Shown in pieces: positions 53,642 to 62,889 of a stretch of DNA of 64,000 nucleotides. Where the stretch lies: NCBI RefSeq assembly GCF_000948975.2, contig NZ_CP059735.1, positions 4,772,603 through 4,836,602 of the forward strand, written 5' to 3'. This DNA is from Thalassomonas actiniarum. Lineage in GTDB: Bacteria; Pseudomonadota; Gammaproteobacteria; Enterobacterales; Alteromonadaceae. The first letter of the stretch is position 1; each line of letters begins with the position of its first letter. The notes below the pieces were generated by a model. That model was not told where the DNA came from. It did not search any database and saw only the letters and a program-made list of their open reading frames with translations. Both the position numbers and the translations under genes were made by a program.

Positions 53642-54334
53642 ATGTTATCAATGAACAATCTCTGCAAAGTTTTTCAAAGTGCAGATATTCAAACCCATGC
53701 GCTGCGGGAGGTTAACCTCAGCGTAGCCGAAGGCGACTTTCTCAGTGTCACCGGGCCTTCCGGCTCGGGAAAAACCACCTTCCTCAATATTGCCGGTTTA
53801 CTGGAAAACCATAGCAGCGGTGAGTTTTTGCTGGACGGGGAAAATGTCGGCGCTTTAAAAGACAGCGCCCGCTCCCGGCTGAGAAACCAAAAAATCGGTT
53901 TTATTTTCCAGGGCTTCAATCTTATTCCCGATCTCAACCTATTCGATAATGTCGATGTGCCGCTGCGCTACCGCGGCTTTAATGCCAAAGAGCGCAAGCA
54001 GCGTATCCACACCCAGCTCGAACGCGTCGGGCTGGCCTCAAGAATGAAACACTTACCCGCCCAGTTATCCGGCGGGCAACAGCAAAGGGTTGCCATCGCC
54101 CGGGCATTGGCCACAGAGCCGCGCTTTTTACTGGCGGATGAACCCACGGGTAACCTGGACAGTGAAATGGCCCAGGGGGTCATGAGCTTGCTTGAAGCAA
54201 TCAACCGGCAGGGTACCACCATTATCATGGTGACCCATGACGGTGAACTGGCACAGCGGGCCTCGCGTTCCATACAGATAAAAGACGGCCGGGTCAGCGA
54301 AGTCCCTCCCCTGATGAAACGGATCATCGCCTGA
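53642..54334 (+). CDS. ABC transporter ATPase (MacB/LolD-like), operon 2
   Basis: 230 residues with Walker A GPSGSGKTTFLNIAG, signature LSGGQQQRVAIARALA, Walker B FLLADEPTGNLD. Colinear with and very similar to the operon 1 ATPase; only the N-terminal and last dozen residues differ much. Confidence 0.93.
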   Translation: MLSMNNLCKVFQSADIQTHALREVNLSVAEGDFLSVTGPSGSGKTTFLNIAGLLENHSSGEFLLDGENVGALKDSARSRLRNQKIGFIFQGFNLIPDLNLFDNVDVPLRYRGFNAKERKQRIHTQLERVGLASRMKHLPAQLSGGQQQRVAIARALATEPRFLLADEPTGNLDSEMAQGVMSLLEAINRQGTTIIMVTHDGELAQRASRSIQIKDGRVSEVPPLMKRIIA

Positions 54335-54400
54335 GTTCACTTGCACTGGCTTTTAAAAAGTCACAGGGAAGCGTACCAGGATAGAGTACAAGGAAATTTT

Positions 54401-55714
54401 ATGTTTTTTTATTATTTGCGCCTGGCCAGGATCAGTATCTTGCGCCATTGGGGCTTGAGCCTGTTGATGGTCACCGCCATCGGACTGGGTATAGGCGCAG
54501 CCATGACCACGGTAACCGTGAATTACCTGATGACTGCCGATCCGATCCCGAGCAAAAGCCACAGGCTGCATACCATACAGCTGGATAACTGGGATGAAAA
54601 CAACCCCTTTAAGGAAGGGCTGGAGCCGCCGCCGTTTTTAACCTATCTGGATGCGAAAAACCTGCTATCGGCTAAACAGGCCCACCGCCAGACCATGCAT
54701 ACCACTGCCAAGGCAGTGATAGAGCCCTTGGCGGAAGAAGGCTTGCCCCTTTATGTCACCGTCAGGGCCAACACGGCGGATTTCTTTACCATGTTCGAAA
54801 CACCCTTTGTTTATGGCGCCCCCTGGCAAAAACAAGTCGATGACAATAATGACCTGGTAGTAGTGCTGAGCGAGAAAATCAACGAACGCCTTTTTGCCGG
54901 TGAAAATTCTGTCGGCAAATCGATAAAAATTAACGGCGATTTCTATAAAGTGGTCGGCGTGCTTGCCAACTGGCAGCCTAAACCCAGGTTCTACCACGTA
55001 GACAAAGTCAAAGCCTTTGATGACAGCGAAGATATTTTCCTGCCTTTTACCGCCATCACCCAAAAAAAAATCAGCTTTGAAGACAACAGCTACTGTTGGA
55101 CCCCGACCTCTGATAACTGGCAGGATTACCTCAATTCCGAATGTGTCTGGGTACATTTTTGGGTGGAATTCGACAGTCCGGCAGAAAAACTGCACTACCG
55201 GGATTTTCTGAACGGTTACCTGGAAGAGCAAAGGTTATACGGCCGCTTTAAACGGCCTAATGACAACAGGATCAATACCCTGGAGGAGTGGTTTGAAGCC
55301 CGGGAAGTGGTCAACAAAGACAATAATATGCTGATGGCGATGGCATTTTTATTCTTAGGTGTTTGCCTGCTCAACACCATAGGATTATTGCTGGCCAAGT
55401 TTCTCGGCAAAAGCCCGGAAATCGGCCTGCGCCAGGCCCTCGGCGCCAGTAAAAGTACCCTGTTTTACCAATATATGGTGGAATCTGCCTGCATCGGAGT
55501 GATCGGCGGCTTGCTTGGCCTGCTATTCGCCTACCTCGGTCTTGCGGGAATTGAATTGCTCTACGGCGAAAAAGTGAAAGCCCTGGTCGCCCTGGATACT
55601 AACCTGGTCGTCTTCGCCATCTTGCTATCTATTGCCGCCACCGTGCTCGCCGGTTTATATCCTACCTGGCGTGCCTGTAATGTCGCCCCCGCCAGTCAAT
55701 TAAAGAGCCAATAG
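54401..55714 (+). CDS. FtsX/MacB-type ABC permease A, operon 2
   Basis: 437 residues from the ATG at 54401 (MFFYYLRLARISILRHWG), which has AAGGAAA upstream and aligns with the operon 1 permease start; an in-frame ATG at 54341 is unsupported. Same topology and the FLGKSPEIGLRQALGASKST motif. The periplasmic domain is the most diverged part between the two operons, which suggests different cargo. Confidence 0.9.
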   Translation: MFFYYLRLARISILRHWGLSLLMVTAIGLGIGAAMTTVTVNYLMTADPIPSKSHRLHTIQLDNWDENNPFKEGLEPPPFLTYLDAKNLLSAKQAHRQTMHTTAKAVIEPLAEEGLPLYVTVRANTADFFTMFETPFVYGAPWQKQVDDNNDLVVVLSEKINERLFAGENSVGKSIKINGDFYKVVGVLANWQPKPRFYHVDKVKAFDDSEDIFLPFTAITQKKISFEDNSYCWTPTSDNWQDYLNSECVWVHFWVEFDSPAEKLHYRDFLNGYLEEQRLYGRFKRPNDNRINTLEEWFEAREVVNKDNNMLMAMAFLFLGVCLLNTIGLLLAKFLGKSPEIGLRQALGASKSTLFYQYMVESACIGVIGGLLGLLFAYLGLAGIELLYGEKVKALVALDTNLVVFAILLSIAATVLAGLYPTWRACNVAPASQLKSQ

Positions 55715-55784
55715 CCATGCCCGATATAACCTTAGCCAACCCCGGAAAAAATCCGGACACTTCGGTAAAGATAAGGAGATTGCC

Positions 55785-56999
55785 ATGTTAGAGCTTGGAC
55801 TTATTGTGCGGGCGTTATTACGCCATAAAATGGCCGCCTTGATCATTGCCCTGCAAATCGCCCTGACCTTGACGGTACTGGTAAACGCCGTTTTTATGAT
55901 ACAGGACCGCCAGGCAAGCATGCAGCGTGATACCGGGGTCAACGAAACCGATACCTTCTATCTCACCAGCCGGGTGTTTGCCCCCGGTTATGATTATCAA
56001 AGTGAAATCCCCAAAGATCTGGATCTGTTGCGCCATACCCCGGGCATTATCGATGCCGTTTATATCAATTCGGTGCCGCTTTCGGGATACGGCGGCTACC
56101 AGCGCCTGCAATTGCAGCCGGGTAAAGATCAGAACAGCATTATTGCCGGCGACTATTTAAGTGACGACCATGTGTTAAACACCCTGGAGCTTGAATTAAT
56201 TGCCGGTGAAAACTTCCAGCCCGAAGATGTGCTTATCCAGGACAGCAACAGCGCACAATTGCCTGCCAAAATCATTGTCAGCCGGGCAATGGCAGCCCAG
56301 CTTTACCCGGATAACTGGCAACGGGCACTGGGCAGCACGGTTTATGCCGATGAAAATATCCCGCTAAAAATTACCGGCATAGTCAAAACCCTGCAGGGCG
56401 CCTGGCATTTCTGGGATCAGGTGGAAGCCACTATCATCACCCCGGTGATTTCGTTAACTGATTCCGGCATCTATTTGATCCGCACCGAGCCCGGGCGCCG
56501 GGATGAATTAATGCCCAAGGTAGAAGCCTTACTGGCCCACAGCAATAAAAACCGCATTATACGTTCGGTGACAACCTTGCAGGACACCCGTGATGAAAGC
56601 TACCGCGAGCATAACGCCACCAATAAAATCCTGCTGCTGGTGGTACTGACCCTGGTATTGGTGACCGCTTTTGGCATTGTCGGCCTGGCAACCTTTGGTA
56701 TCAACCGCCGCACCCGGCAAATCGGCACCCGCCGGGCACTGGGGGCCACCAAGGGACAGATTATGCGCTATTTTATGGTGGAAAATTCCCTGATCACCCT
56801 GGCTGGCATCGCCTTAGGCGCGATTGGCGCTGTGGCGCTTAATATTTACCTGGTAGAAACCTTTGCCATGACCCCCGTGACCCCGGATCTGATTGTCTAC
56901 GGCGCGATATCTGTTTTTGTGCTCGGCCAGCTCGCGGTATTGTACCCGGCGCGAAAAGCCGCCCTGATTTCTCCGGCCACGGCAACCCGTATGGTATAA
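55785..56999 (+). CDS. FtsX/MacB-type ABC permease B, operon 2
   Basis: 404 residues, equal in length to its operon 1 counterpart, AAGGAG before the ATG. N-terminal helix ALIIALQIALTLTVLVNAVF, C-terminal RRTRQIGTRRALGATKGQIMRYF and YPARKAALISPATATRMV. Last gene of the duplicated cluster. Confidence 0.9.
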   Translation: MLELGLIVRALLRHKMAALIIALQIALTLTVLVNAVFMIQDRQASMQRDTGVNETDTFYLTSRVFAPGYDYQSEIPKDLDLLRHTPGIIDAVYINSVPLSGYGGYQRLQLQPGKDQNSIIAGDYLSDDHVLNTLELELIAGENFQPEDVLIQDSNSAQLPAKIIVSRAMAAQLYPDNWQRALGSTVYADENIPLKITGIVKTLQGAWHFWDQVEATIITPVISLTDSGIYLIRTEPGRRDELMPKVEALLAHSNKNRIIRSVTTLQDTRDESYREHNATNKILLLVVLTLVLVTAFGIVGLATFGINRRTRQIGTRRALGATKGQIMRYFMVENSLITLAGIALGAIGAVALNIYLVETFAMTPVTPDLIVYGAISVFVLGQLAVLYPARKAALISPATATRMV

Positions 57000-57012
57000 G
57001 GCTTGATCTGTA

Positions 57013-57046
57013 AGCCTGGTAACCGGCGCAGCCCGGTTGCCAGGCT
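57013..57046 (+). terminator. hairpin at the end of export operon 2
   Basis: AGCCTGGTAACCGG (57013-57026) pairs with CCGGTTGCCAGGCT (57033-57046), 14 bp with one G-U. A strong T-tract is lacking, so termination may be partial or the structure protective. Confidence 0.65.
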
Positions 57047-57146
57047 GCCCGTGTGTTTTCATCCATAAAACAATCGGCACCTGCCCTGGTTTGTCAAAGA
57101 AATCATGTTATCCTGCTTAAAAAATAAAAAGAAAGCTGATATTAAA

Positions 57147-58799
57147 ATGAAGAAAAAACTGCTCTCCCTTGCCCTGCTGTTCGCCCCGGTTCTGGCCTGT
57201 GCCCAGTCCACGGTGATCAGCAATGTTAACGGCTACACCTTAAAAGAAAACCGGTTGCTGAAATTTGCCGCCATCGAATTTCAAGACGATAAAGTTACCC
57301 GCTTATACCAGAGCGGCGATAAACTCCCCGATATCAAAAATAAACAAAGCAAACATATCGACGGGCAGGGAAAAACCCTGCTGCCGGGACTTATTGATGC
57401 CCACGGCCATGTATTAGGCTACGGCTTAAGCCTGCTGCGGGCCGATTTAACCAACAGCGCCTCAGAGCTTGAAGCCGCCAAACGGGTCTTTAACTACGGG
57501 CAAAAAAATAAGGACTTAACCTGGCTTCAGGGGCGCGGTTGGAACCAGGTACGGTGGCCGGGTAAAAACTTTCCCAGCGCCGCCAGCCTGGACAAGTATT
57601 TTCCCGATCAGCCGGTATGGCTGCGCCGCATAGACGGCCACGCCGGTTGGGCCAACAGCAAAGCCATGCAACTTGCCGGCATCACCCAAGAGACCGTTTC
57701 TCCCCGGGGCGGAGAAATTATCCGCGACAGCCGGGGCAATGCCAGCGGTATCTTTATCGACAATGCCATGGCCCTGATCGAAAGCAAGATCCCGCCGCTG
57801 ACCATCGCTGAGCAAAAAGCCATCTTAGTCAAAGGCATGAATGCCCTGGCCGCTGTCGGCCTTACCAGCGTCCATGATGCCGGCATCAGCGCGGCTAACC
57901 TTAAAGCCTACCAGGCGTTAAGCCGGGAGCAAAAAATGCCGATCCGGGTCAATGCCATGTTAGATATCACGGATAAACAGTGGCGGAAAGTGCTCAGGCA
58001 AGGTCCGCTGCGCAGTGAAGATGACTTTCTAAAAATGGACAGCGTAAAAGTGGTTGCCGACGGCGCCCTGGGTAGCCGCGGCGCTGCCCTGGTTGAAGAT
58101 TATTCGGACCATGCCGGTCACAAAGGCCTGCTGTTATTTAGCGATAAAAAATTACTTGAAGTGATGAAAACCGCCATGGATGCGGGCTTCCAGGTCAATA
58201 CCCATGCCATAGGAGATAATGCCAACAAACTTGTTTTGGATAATTACCAGCAACTGCTCAATACCAGCGACAAACGCGCCCTGCGCCATCGGGTAGAACA
58301 TGCCCAGGTATTAAGGCTGGCGGATATTCCCCGGTTTAAGCAGCTCGGCATTATCGCCTCAATGCAGGCCACCCATGCCACCAGTGATAAAAACATGGCC
58401 CAGGACAGATTGGGTAAAGACAGGATAGCCGGGGCTTATGCCTGGCAAAAACTCCTGCAAACAGGGGCGACACTGGCAGCAGGATCAGATTTTCCGATAG
58501 AATCCCCCAACCCTTTTTATGGCTTACATGCCTCTGTTACCCGCCAGGACCATCACAATTTACCCCAAGGCGGCTGGTTTGCCGATGAGAAAATGACCCG
58601 GCTGCAGGCCTTTAAAAGCTTTAGTGTAGACGCCGCCTATGCCGGGCACCAGGAGCAGTTGTTAGGCAGCCTGACACCGGGGAAAAAAGCCGACTTTATT
58701 TTAATTGATCGGGATATTTTTACCGTCAAGGCAGAAGAGATTTGGCAGACCCAGGTCGTTAGCACCTGGGTTAACGGTAAGCAGGTTTATCAAAAATAG
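57147..58799 (+). CDS. exported amidohydrolase (YtcJ-like, Amidohydro_3)
   Basis: 550 residues from the ATG at 57147; an in-frame ATG at 57105 would precede the signal peptide MKKKLLSLALLFAPVLACAQS with 14 charged residues. The region VLACAQ allows either a lipoprotein lipobox or signal-peptidase I cleavage. Metal and catalytic motifs of the amidohydrolase superfamily are LLPGLIDAHGHVLG (HxH), VADGALGSRGAAL, NTHAIGDNAN, RHRVEHAQ and AAGSDFPIE. The family is assigned by pattern; the natural substrate is unknown. It stands alone after the export operon. Confidence 0.88.
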   Translation: MKKKLLSLALLFAPVLACAQSTVISNVNGYTLKENRLLKFAAIEFQDDKVTRLYQSGDKLPDIKNKQSKHIDGQGKTLLPGLIDAHGHVLGYGLSLLRADLTNSASELEAAKRVFNYGQKNKDLTWLQGRGWNQVRWPGKNFPSAASLDKYFPDQPVWLRRIDGHAGWANSKAMQLAGITQETVSPRGGEIIRDSRGNASGIFIDNAMALIESKIPPLTIAEQKAILVKGMNALAAVGLTSVHDAGISAANLKAYQALSREQKMPIRVNAMLDITDKQWRKVLRQGPLRSEDDFLKMDSVKVVADGALGSRGAALVEDYSDHAGHKGLLLFSDKKLLEVMKTAMDAGFQVNTHAIGDNANKLVLDNYQQLLNTSDKRALRHRVEHAQVLRLADIPRFKQLGIIASMQATHATSDKNMAQDRLGKDRIAGAYAWQKLLQTGATLAAGSDFPIESPNPFYGLHASVTRQDHHNLPQGGWFADEKMTRLQAFKSFSVDAAYAGHQEQLLGSLTPGKKADFILIDRDIFTVKAEEIWQTQVVSTWVNGKQVYQK

Positions 58800-58815
58800 C
58801 GCAGCTGCTGTTTCA

Positions 58816-58857
58816 GGGACAGTTTCATTTACCCTAGGAGTTAACTGAAGCTGTCCC
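58816..58857. terminator. bidirectional terminator-like hairpin between convergent genes
   Basis: GGGACAG (58816-58822) and CTGTCCC (58851-58857), extended by TTTCA/TGAA with one bulge, lie between the amidohydrolase stop and the convergent diguanylate cyclase stop. Confidence 0.5.
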
Positions 58858-58874
58858 ACAATGAAAACGCGGTC

Positions 58875-59825
58875 TTAACCTTCAAGCCGGTTGCCGCCGG
58901 CCTTTTTCGCCTTTAACATCGCATTCATAGCCTGCTCTGCCCAGGTTTGCGAACTCTTGATTTCCTTGGTAACTTCCACCAGCCCCAAACTGATGCTATA
59001 GGCAAGATCGGTATTTTTATAGCCGATAATGGCGCCGCTGACCGCTTTACGTAGCTGCTCGGCCAACACCTTCGCCTGAGCGGCATCACTGTCGGTTAAC
59101 AACAAGGCAAAATCATCACCGCCGTAACGGGCGCAGATATCGCCTTCTTTGCAGTACTTACGAATAAAACCGGATAAATGGCGGATCACTTCGTCACCCG
59201 CGGAAAAGCCATGGTTATCGTTGATTTTATTAAAATTATCAATGGATAACATCAATACCGTGCTCGGCTTCTGGCTCCGGATCCAGCGCTTATATTCGGC
59301 CTGCAGGCAATGTTGCCAGTGATCCCGGTTCACCAGGGAGCTTAAAGCATCGGTTTGGCTCAGTACCGCCAGCTCGGCGTTGACCCGCTCGAGATCTTTT
59401 TTACTGACGGCATTATCGGTGACATCATAAATGATCAGGCACAAGTGGGTGACCTCACCCGTTGCCGACAGCAAAGGAATAAAGGTCGAGTTTTGGTACA
59501 TATAATCGGCGGTGCCGGTTATCGGCCGGTAATTAAGAAATTTAAACAGGTAAGGTCTTTGTTCCCATATGGTAAACGCTTTATTTTTAAGTAAAAAAAC
59601 CGACTCGGCTTTACGTTTGAACCAGTCCTCGGGGATTTCATCAAAAAGTGTAAACAGCGACTTGCCTTTAACTTCCCGCGGCAGCAGGCCACTGTGGTTT
59701 TCCATAAAACCGTTCCAGATCTGAATGTGATAATCGCGATCAAGCACCACCAGGCCAACATCTATGTTGTGCAGCATTTCCATCAGCCAGTGTAATTCAT
59801 TTAACTGAGATGTTTCTAATGACAT
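58875..59825 (-). CDS. PAS-GGDEF diguanylate cyclase
   Basis: 316 residues. A PAS domain spans about 8-140 (MEMLHNIDVGLVVLDRDYHIQIWNGF), then a GGDEF domain of about 155-316 with active-site loop RYGGDDFALLL (GGDDF, a catalytically competent variant) and DALSSLVNRDHWQ at its start. It makes cyclic-di-GMP. I see no RxxD inhibitory site five residues upstream of the loop. The gene starts 2 bp after the stop of the response-regulator gene, so the two are one operon. Confidence 0.92.
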   Translation of the reverse strand: MSLETSQLNELHWLMEMLHNIDVGLVVLDRDYHIQIWNGFMENHSGLLPREVKGKSLFTLFDEIPEDWFKRKAESVFLLKNKAFTIWEQRPYLFKFLNYRPITGTADYMYQNSTFIPLLSATGEVTHLCLIIYDVTDNAVSKKDLERVNAELAVLSQTDALSSLVNRDHWQHCLQAEYKRWIRSQKPSTVLMLSIDNFNKINDNHGFSAGDEVIRHLSGFIRKYCKEGDICARYGGDDFALLLTDSDAAQAKVLAEQLRKAVSGAIIGYKNTDLAYSISLGLVEVTKEIKSSQTWAEQAMNAMLKAKKAGGNRLEG

Positions 59826-59827
59826 AA

Positions 59828-60970
59828 TTATTCCAACAAATAAGAAATTTTATGGTTGAGGGTTTTCAGCGACTCTTCGGTAAAGAGTAATAACAAATCG
59901 CATTTAATTGGATAGTTTTCAATGCCATAACTTATTTCTATTGCTAATGTTCTTTTCCACTTCGCCGCATTCGTGGCAATCAGCTCAGAAATTTTCCTGT
60001 GCTGTCCCAGTACCACCGGGTGCCCCTGGCTAAACGGCATATCCAGCTGCTCCGACAGGCCGTTTAAACAGGCGCCGATCAAGATATTGGCCATGTCCAT
60101 CAGCAGCTCCAGCTCGGTACTTTCATCCAGGGTACACTGGTAATTCATCAACGAGGCCACATCCTGGAAGCTGGAATCATTTAAAATCAGCAGCGCTTCC
60201 CCGGATATGCCGGCGCCGATAAATCCCTGACAAATGCCTGAGGTACTTTCATGGCTTTCCACCGCCGACAAGGCCATGCTGAGCTCACTGACCTCGATTA
60301 AATTCACATTCGGGATAGGCAGCATCACAAAGACATCAAGAATACGCGCCAGCAGATCACCGGCCCTCCCCATGGCAACATTGGCAATTTCCTGGTAACA
60401 GTCACGTAATTCCGGATCCAGGCATAGCTCCTGCGCAGGGGCCGTACCCGGCTGTTTGGCAACAGGCGGGCTTGCCTTTTCTACGGCTTTTGCCGGCTCA
60501 AAGGTTACCGGCGGCAGTGTCACTTTTTCGGTTGCTTTAGCTTCGCTAGCAGCTTTACCAGGGCTAACGGCTTTATCGGGACTTGCCGCGTCGGCTTTTC
60601 CTTTGGTAAAGATACCGTAAGCACTTAATATTTCTGTTAGCTTTTCTTTGTTGACGGGTTTTTTAATAAAATCCAGCGCCCCTAACCCGGTGACTCTCTG
60701 GTGGGCCTCTGGCTGGATATCACCGGAAATCACAATCACCAGGGTCGGTAAGTCTTCCTTTAAGATGGTTTCCAGCACCTGGTAGCCGTCCATTACCGGC
60801 ATATTCAAGTCCAGTAACAGCACATCTCCCTTACCGGCTTTAATGGCTTCTATCCCTTCTGCTCCATTAACTGCAAAGCTTATATCGACATCCCAGTCAT
60901 CCGGCAGTGAGCGCGCAACTTGCTTGCGCGCCATATTTGAGTCATCACATATTAATAATGGCGTTGACAT
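59828..60970 (-). CDS. response regulator fused to a CheC/CheX-like phosphatase domain
   Basis: 380 residues. REC domain at 1-118: LICDDSNMARKQ acidic pair, phosphoacceptor Asp in VLLLDLNMPVMDG, and Lys in DFIKKPVNKE. An Ala/Lys/Pro-rich linker (about 125-180) leads to a CheC/CheX-like domain with LLMDMANILIGACLNGLSEQL (E/D..N phosphatase-type helix) and an earlier YQEIANVAMGRAGDLLARIL helix. Such proteins can dephosphorylate response regulators. Coupled to the diguanylate cyclase, it probably tunes c-di-GMP signalling; the partner kinase is not in the window. Confidence 0.88.
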   Translation of the reverse strand: MSTPLLICDDSNMARKQVARSLPDDWDVDISFAVNGAEGIEAIKAGKGDVLLLDLNMPVMDGYQVLETILKEDLPTLVIVISGDIQPEAHQRVTGLGALDFIKKPVNKEKLTEILSAYGIFTKGKADAASPDKAVSPGKAASEAKATEKVTLPPVTFEPAKAVEKASPPVAKQPGTAPAQELCLDPELRDCYQEIANVAMGRAGDLLARILDVFVMLPIPNVNLIEVSELSMALSAVESHESTSGICQGFIGAGISGEALLILNDSSFQDVASLMNYQCTLDESTELELLMDMANILIGACLNGLSEQLDMPFSQGHPVVLGQHRKISELIATNAAKWKRTLAIEISYGIENYPIKCDLLLLFTEESLKTLNHKISYLLE

Positions 60971-61144
60971 ATCGAGATTGATTCCTAATTTAACGAAGAA
61001 ATGAGCGAAAAACGCTGATTTTTATTGTTTAAAGACTCCTACCTAAACATAGATAAAATTACAAATGATTGCACTATTTTATGGCTATTTACCATCGGCA
61101 ACGTTAAGCTATTGGCTTTCTATCAATAATCAGCCTTATTTTTT

Positions 61145-61843
61145 ATGAAACTACTGACTTTACTAACATTAGTCACCTTGAACTGTGCCAGCATCTTAAC
61201 GGCAAATGCCGAAAATTTACAGCAGGATCAACTGCCGCAAAGCAATAATTTAGTCAAAGCAGGTAATAAATTTGTCACTTTGCTCGGCACCCAGGTCGCC
61301 GTTGGCGAAGCCGCCCCGGACTTTAAGGTAGTCAATGAGCATTTCGCCCCGGTAAAACTCAGCGATTTTGTCAACAAAACCGTGCTGATCTCTGTAGTGC
61401 CCAGCTTAGATACCGGCGTCTGTTCGCTGCAAACCAAACGTTTTAATGAAGAAGTTGCCAACCTGCCGGAAAATGTCACCATATTAACCGTCAGCAACGA
61501 CTTGCCCTTTGCCCAGAAACGTTTTTGCAAAAACGAAAATATCGATAAAGTGAAAGTCTTATCTGATGCGGTATGGCGCGAGCTTGGCAGCAAATACGGT
61601 TTGTTAATCAAAGACATGGGCTTGTTAACTCGGGCGATATTTATTATCGACCAGCAAGGCATCATCGCCTATAAAGAGTTGGTGGCCAATATTTCCGAAC
61701 ATCCTGATTACGAGACGGCGCTGAGCACCTTAAAAGCCTTACATCCGCAAGAATTAACCGAGATATTGGCAACAGAAGCCCTGCCCGAAGAAGCTGCCGG
61801 TGAGCAGGCAACAAAAGCCAAAAACGAGATAAAAAAACAATAA
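61145..61843 (+). CDS. tpx: secreted thiol peroxidase (Tpx-type peroxiredoxin)
   Basis: 232 residues. An N-terminal signal peptide (MKLLTLLTLVTLNCASILTANA) is followed by a complete Tpx domain: GEAAPDFKVVNE, the peroxidatic site PSLDTGVCSLQTKRFNEE and the resolving cysteine in LPFAQKRFCKNENI. A 30-residue Ala/Glu-rich tail extends beyond normal Tpx. E. coli Tpx is about 168 residues without a signal, so this form is probably periplasmic and would need a periplasmic reductant. Confidence 0.85.
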   Translation: MKLLTLLTLVTLNCASILTANAENLQQDQLPQSNNLVKAGNKFVTLLGTQVAVGEAAPDFKVVNEHFAPVKLSDFVNKTVLISVVPSLDTGVCSLQTKRFNEEVANLPENVTILTVSNDLPFAQKRFCKNENIDKVKVLSDAVWRELGSKYGLLIKDMGLLTRAIFIIDQQGIIAYKELVANISEHPDYETALSTLKALHPQELTEILATEALPEEAAGEQATKAKNEIKKQ

Positions 61844-61860
61844 TCACTTACGTGAAATAA

Positions 61861-61888
61861 GGCAAAATCGGCAAGTGTCGGTTTTGCC
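61861..61888. terminator. terminator-like hairpin between convergent tpx and DUF924 genes
   Basis: GGCAAAA (61861-61867) pairs with TTTTGCC (61882-61888); the arm itself provides T and A runs on either strand. Confidence 0.5.
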
Positions 61889-61926
61889 GCTTTGCCCCAT
61901 TAAATCCTGCTCACCTCTATTCAAAG

Positions 61927-62541
61927 CTAACCCTGGCCGAATTTAAACCCGGACTTTAAGTATTCCAACTCCTGCGCCGTCGACTCTCTGGCCAATGCCT
62001 TATTTCTATGGGGAAAACGCCCGAATTGCCTGATGATCGCCAGATGTTCTTTCGCCCAGTGAATGCTGTTCTCAATCACCTTTATATGAACCACTTGCGG
62101 ATATTGCTCCAACATCTCGATAAAGGTTTCAACGCTGGTTTGCTGCTCCGCCAGTGACTCACTGTGCTGCAACGGGTGATAATAAAAAATCCGCTCGATC
62201 AGGGATAATTGCCGGTCTACACCCGATTCTATGCCCGCTTTACACACTTTTAAGGCCAGCTCATCACTGGCAAATGCCCGGGCGGTGCCGCGAAACATGT
62301 TGCGCGGCAGCTGATCCAACAAGATCACCAGCGCCAGACTGCCCCTGGCTGCTTGTTGCCAATGGGCTAACTGCCCGGCAAGCGCTTGTTGATATAAGTC
62401 GAAAAACTTTATTTTGACTTCATTGTCCAGCGCTTCACTGCCCTGATACCAAAATGCCTGATGCTGTTCATCGCAAAGCTCATTGGTTATCTCGCCAAAC
62501 CAAAAATCGAGTACTTCATCAACGTCTTGTTGTCTCGCCAC
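61927..62541 (-). CDS. DUF924 family protein
   Basis: 204 residues. DEVLDFWFGEITNEL, LALVILLDQLPRNMFRGTARAFASDELAL and IRQFGRFPHRNKALARESTAQELEYL are the DUF924 hallmarks. It is a mostly helical soluble protein of unknown role. The start is GTG at 62541 with a strong GAGGAGG 6 nt upstream. Confidence 0.92.
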   Translation of the reverse strand: MARQQDVDEVLDFWFGEITNELCDEQHQAFWYQGSEALDNEVKIKFFDLYQQALAGQLAHWQQAARGSLALVILLDQLPRNMFRGTARAFASDELALKVCKAGIESGVDRQLSLIERIFYYHPLQHSESLAEQQTSVETFIEMLEQYPQVVHIKVIENSIHWAKEHLAIIRQFGRFPHRNKALARESTAQELEYLKSGFKFGQG

Positions 62542-62670
62542 TTTAACCTCCTCAAAGAAATTTTCTTAATAGCGGTTTTTATTTTCATTTTACTCAAATA
62601 ATTTTCACACATAAATTCAACAAGTTAAACCAACAAAAAGAAAGAACGAAGTTTTTTTTTCAAAAAAATT

Positions 62671-62699
62671 CTTGAAAAATAACCTGACGATCCCATCTA
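62671..62699 (+). promoter_or_regulatory. sigma-32 (RpoH) heat-shock promoter
   Basis: CTTGAAA (62671-62677), 14-bp spacer, CCCATCTA (62692-62699). This matches the RpoH consensus CTTGAAA-N11-16-CCCCATnT with one mismatch and is placed before an Hsp20 gene. Confidence 0.85.
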
Positions 62700-62858
62700 G
62701 TTATTGTAGTCGCCGTAAAGGGACTCAATTAACCGCCTGTTCCGAGTGAAAGGCACTTTTATCCAGAAGCCGTAAGTCGCTTTAGCCGGTCATTTCGCAA
62801 CCTGAGTTGGAAATACCCGCTAGTTAACCGCGCCCTCATCTGCTTATTGGAAACTAAC

Positions 62859-62884
62859 ATATTGCTAACTAATTAATAGGATAT
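62859..62884 (+). promoter_or_regulatory. candidate ROSE-like RNA thermometer hairpin
   Basis: ATATTGCT (62859-62866) can pair with AGGATAT (62878-62884), which is the Shine-Dalgarno plus three bases, with one G unpaired or mispaired. The TTGCT opposite AGGA is the conserved U(U/C)GCU:SD arrangement of ROSE elements that control small heat-shock genes. The start codon is 5 nt further on. Confidence 0.55.
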
Positions 62885-62889
62885 GAATT

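Larger units (their letters stand above)
62542..62889 (+). promoter_or_regulatory. hsp20 regulatory region and 5' leader
   Basis: 348 bp containing the sigma-32 promoter (62671-62699), a leader of about 180 nt and a Shine-Dalgarno-sequestering hairpin (62859-62884). A run of nine T followed by A-rich sequence lies just before the promoter. Confidence 0.75.
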
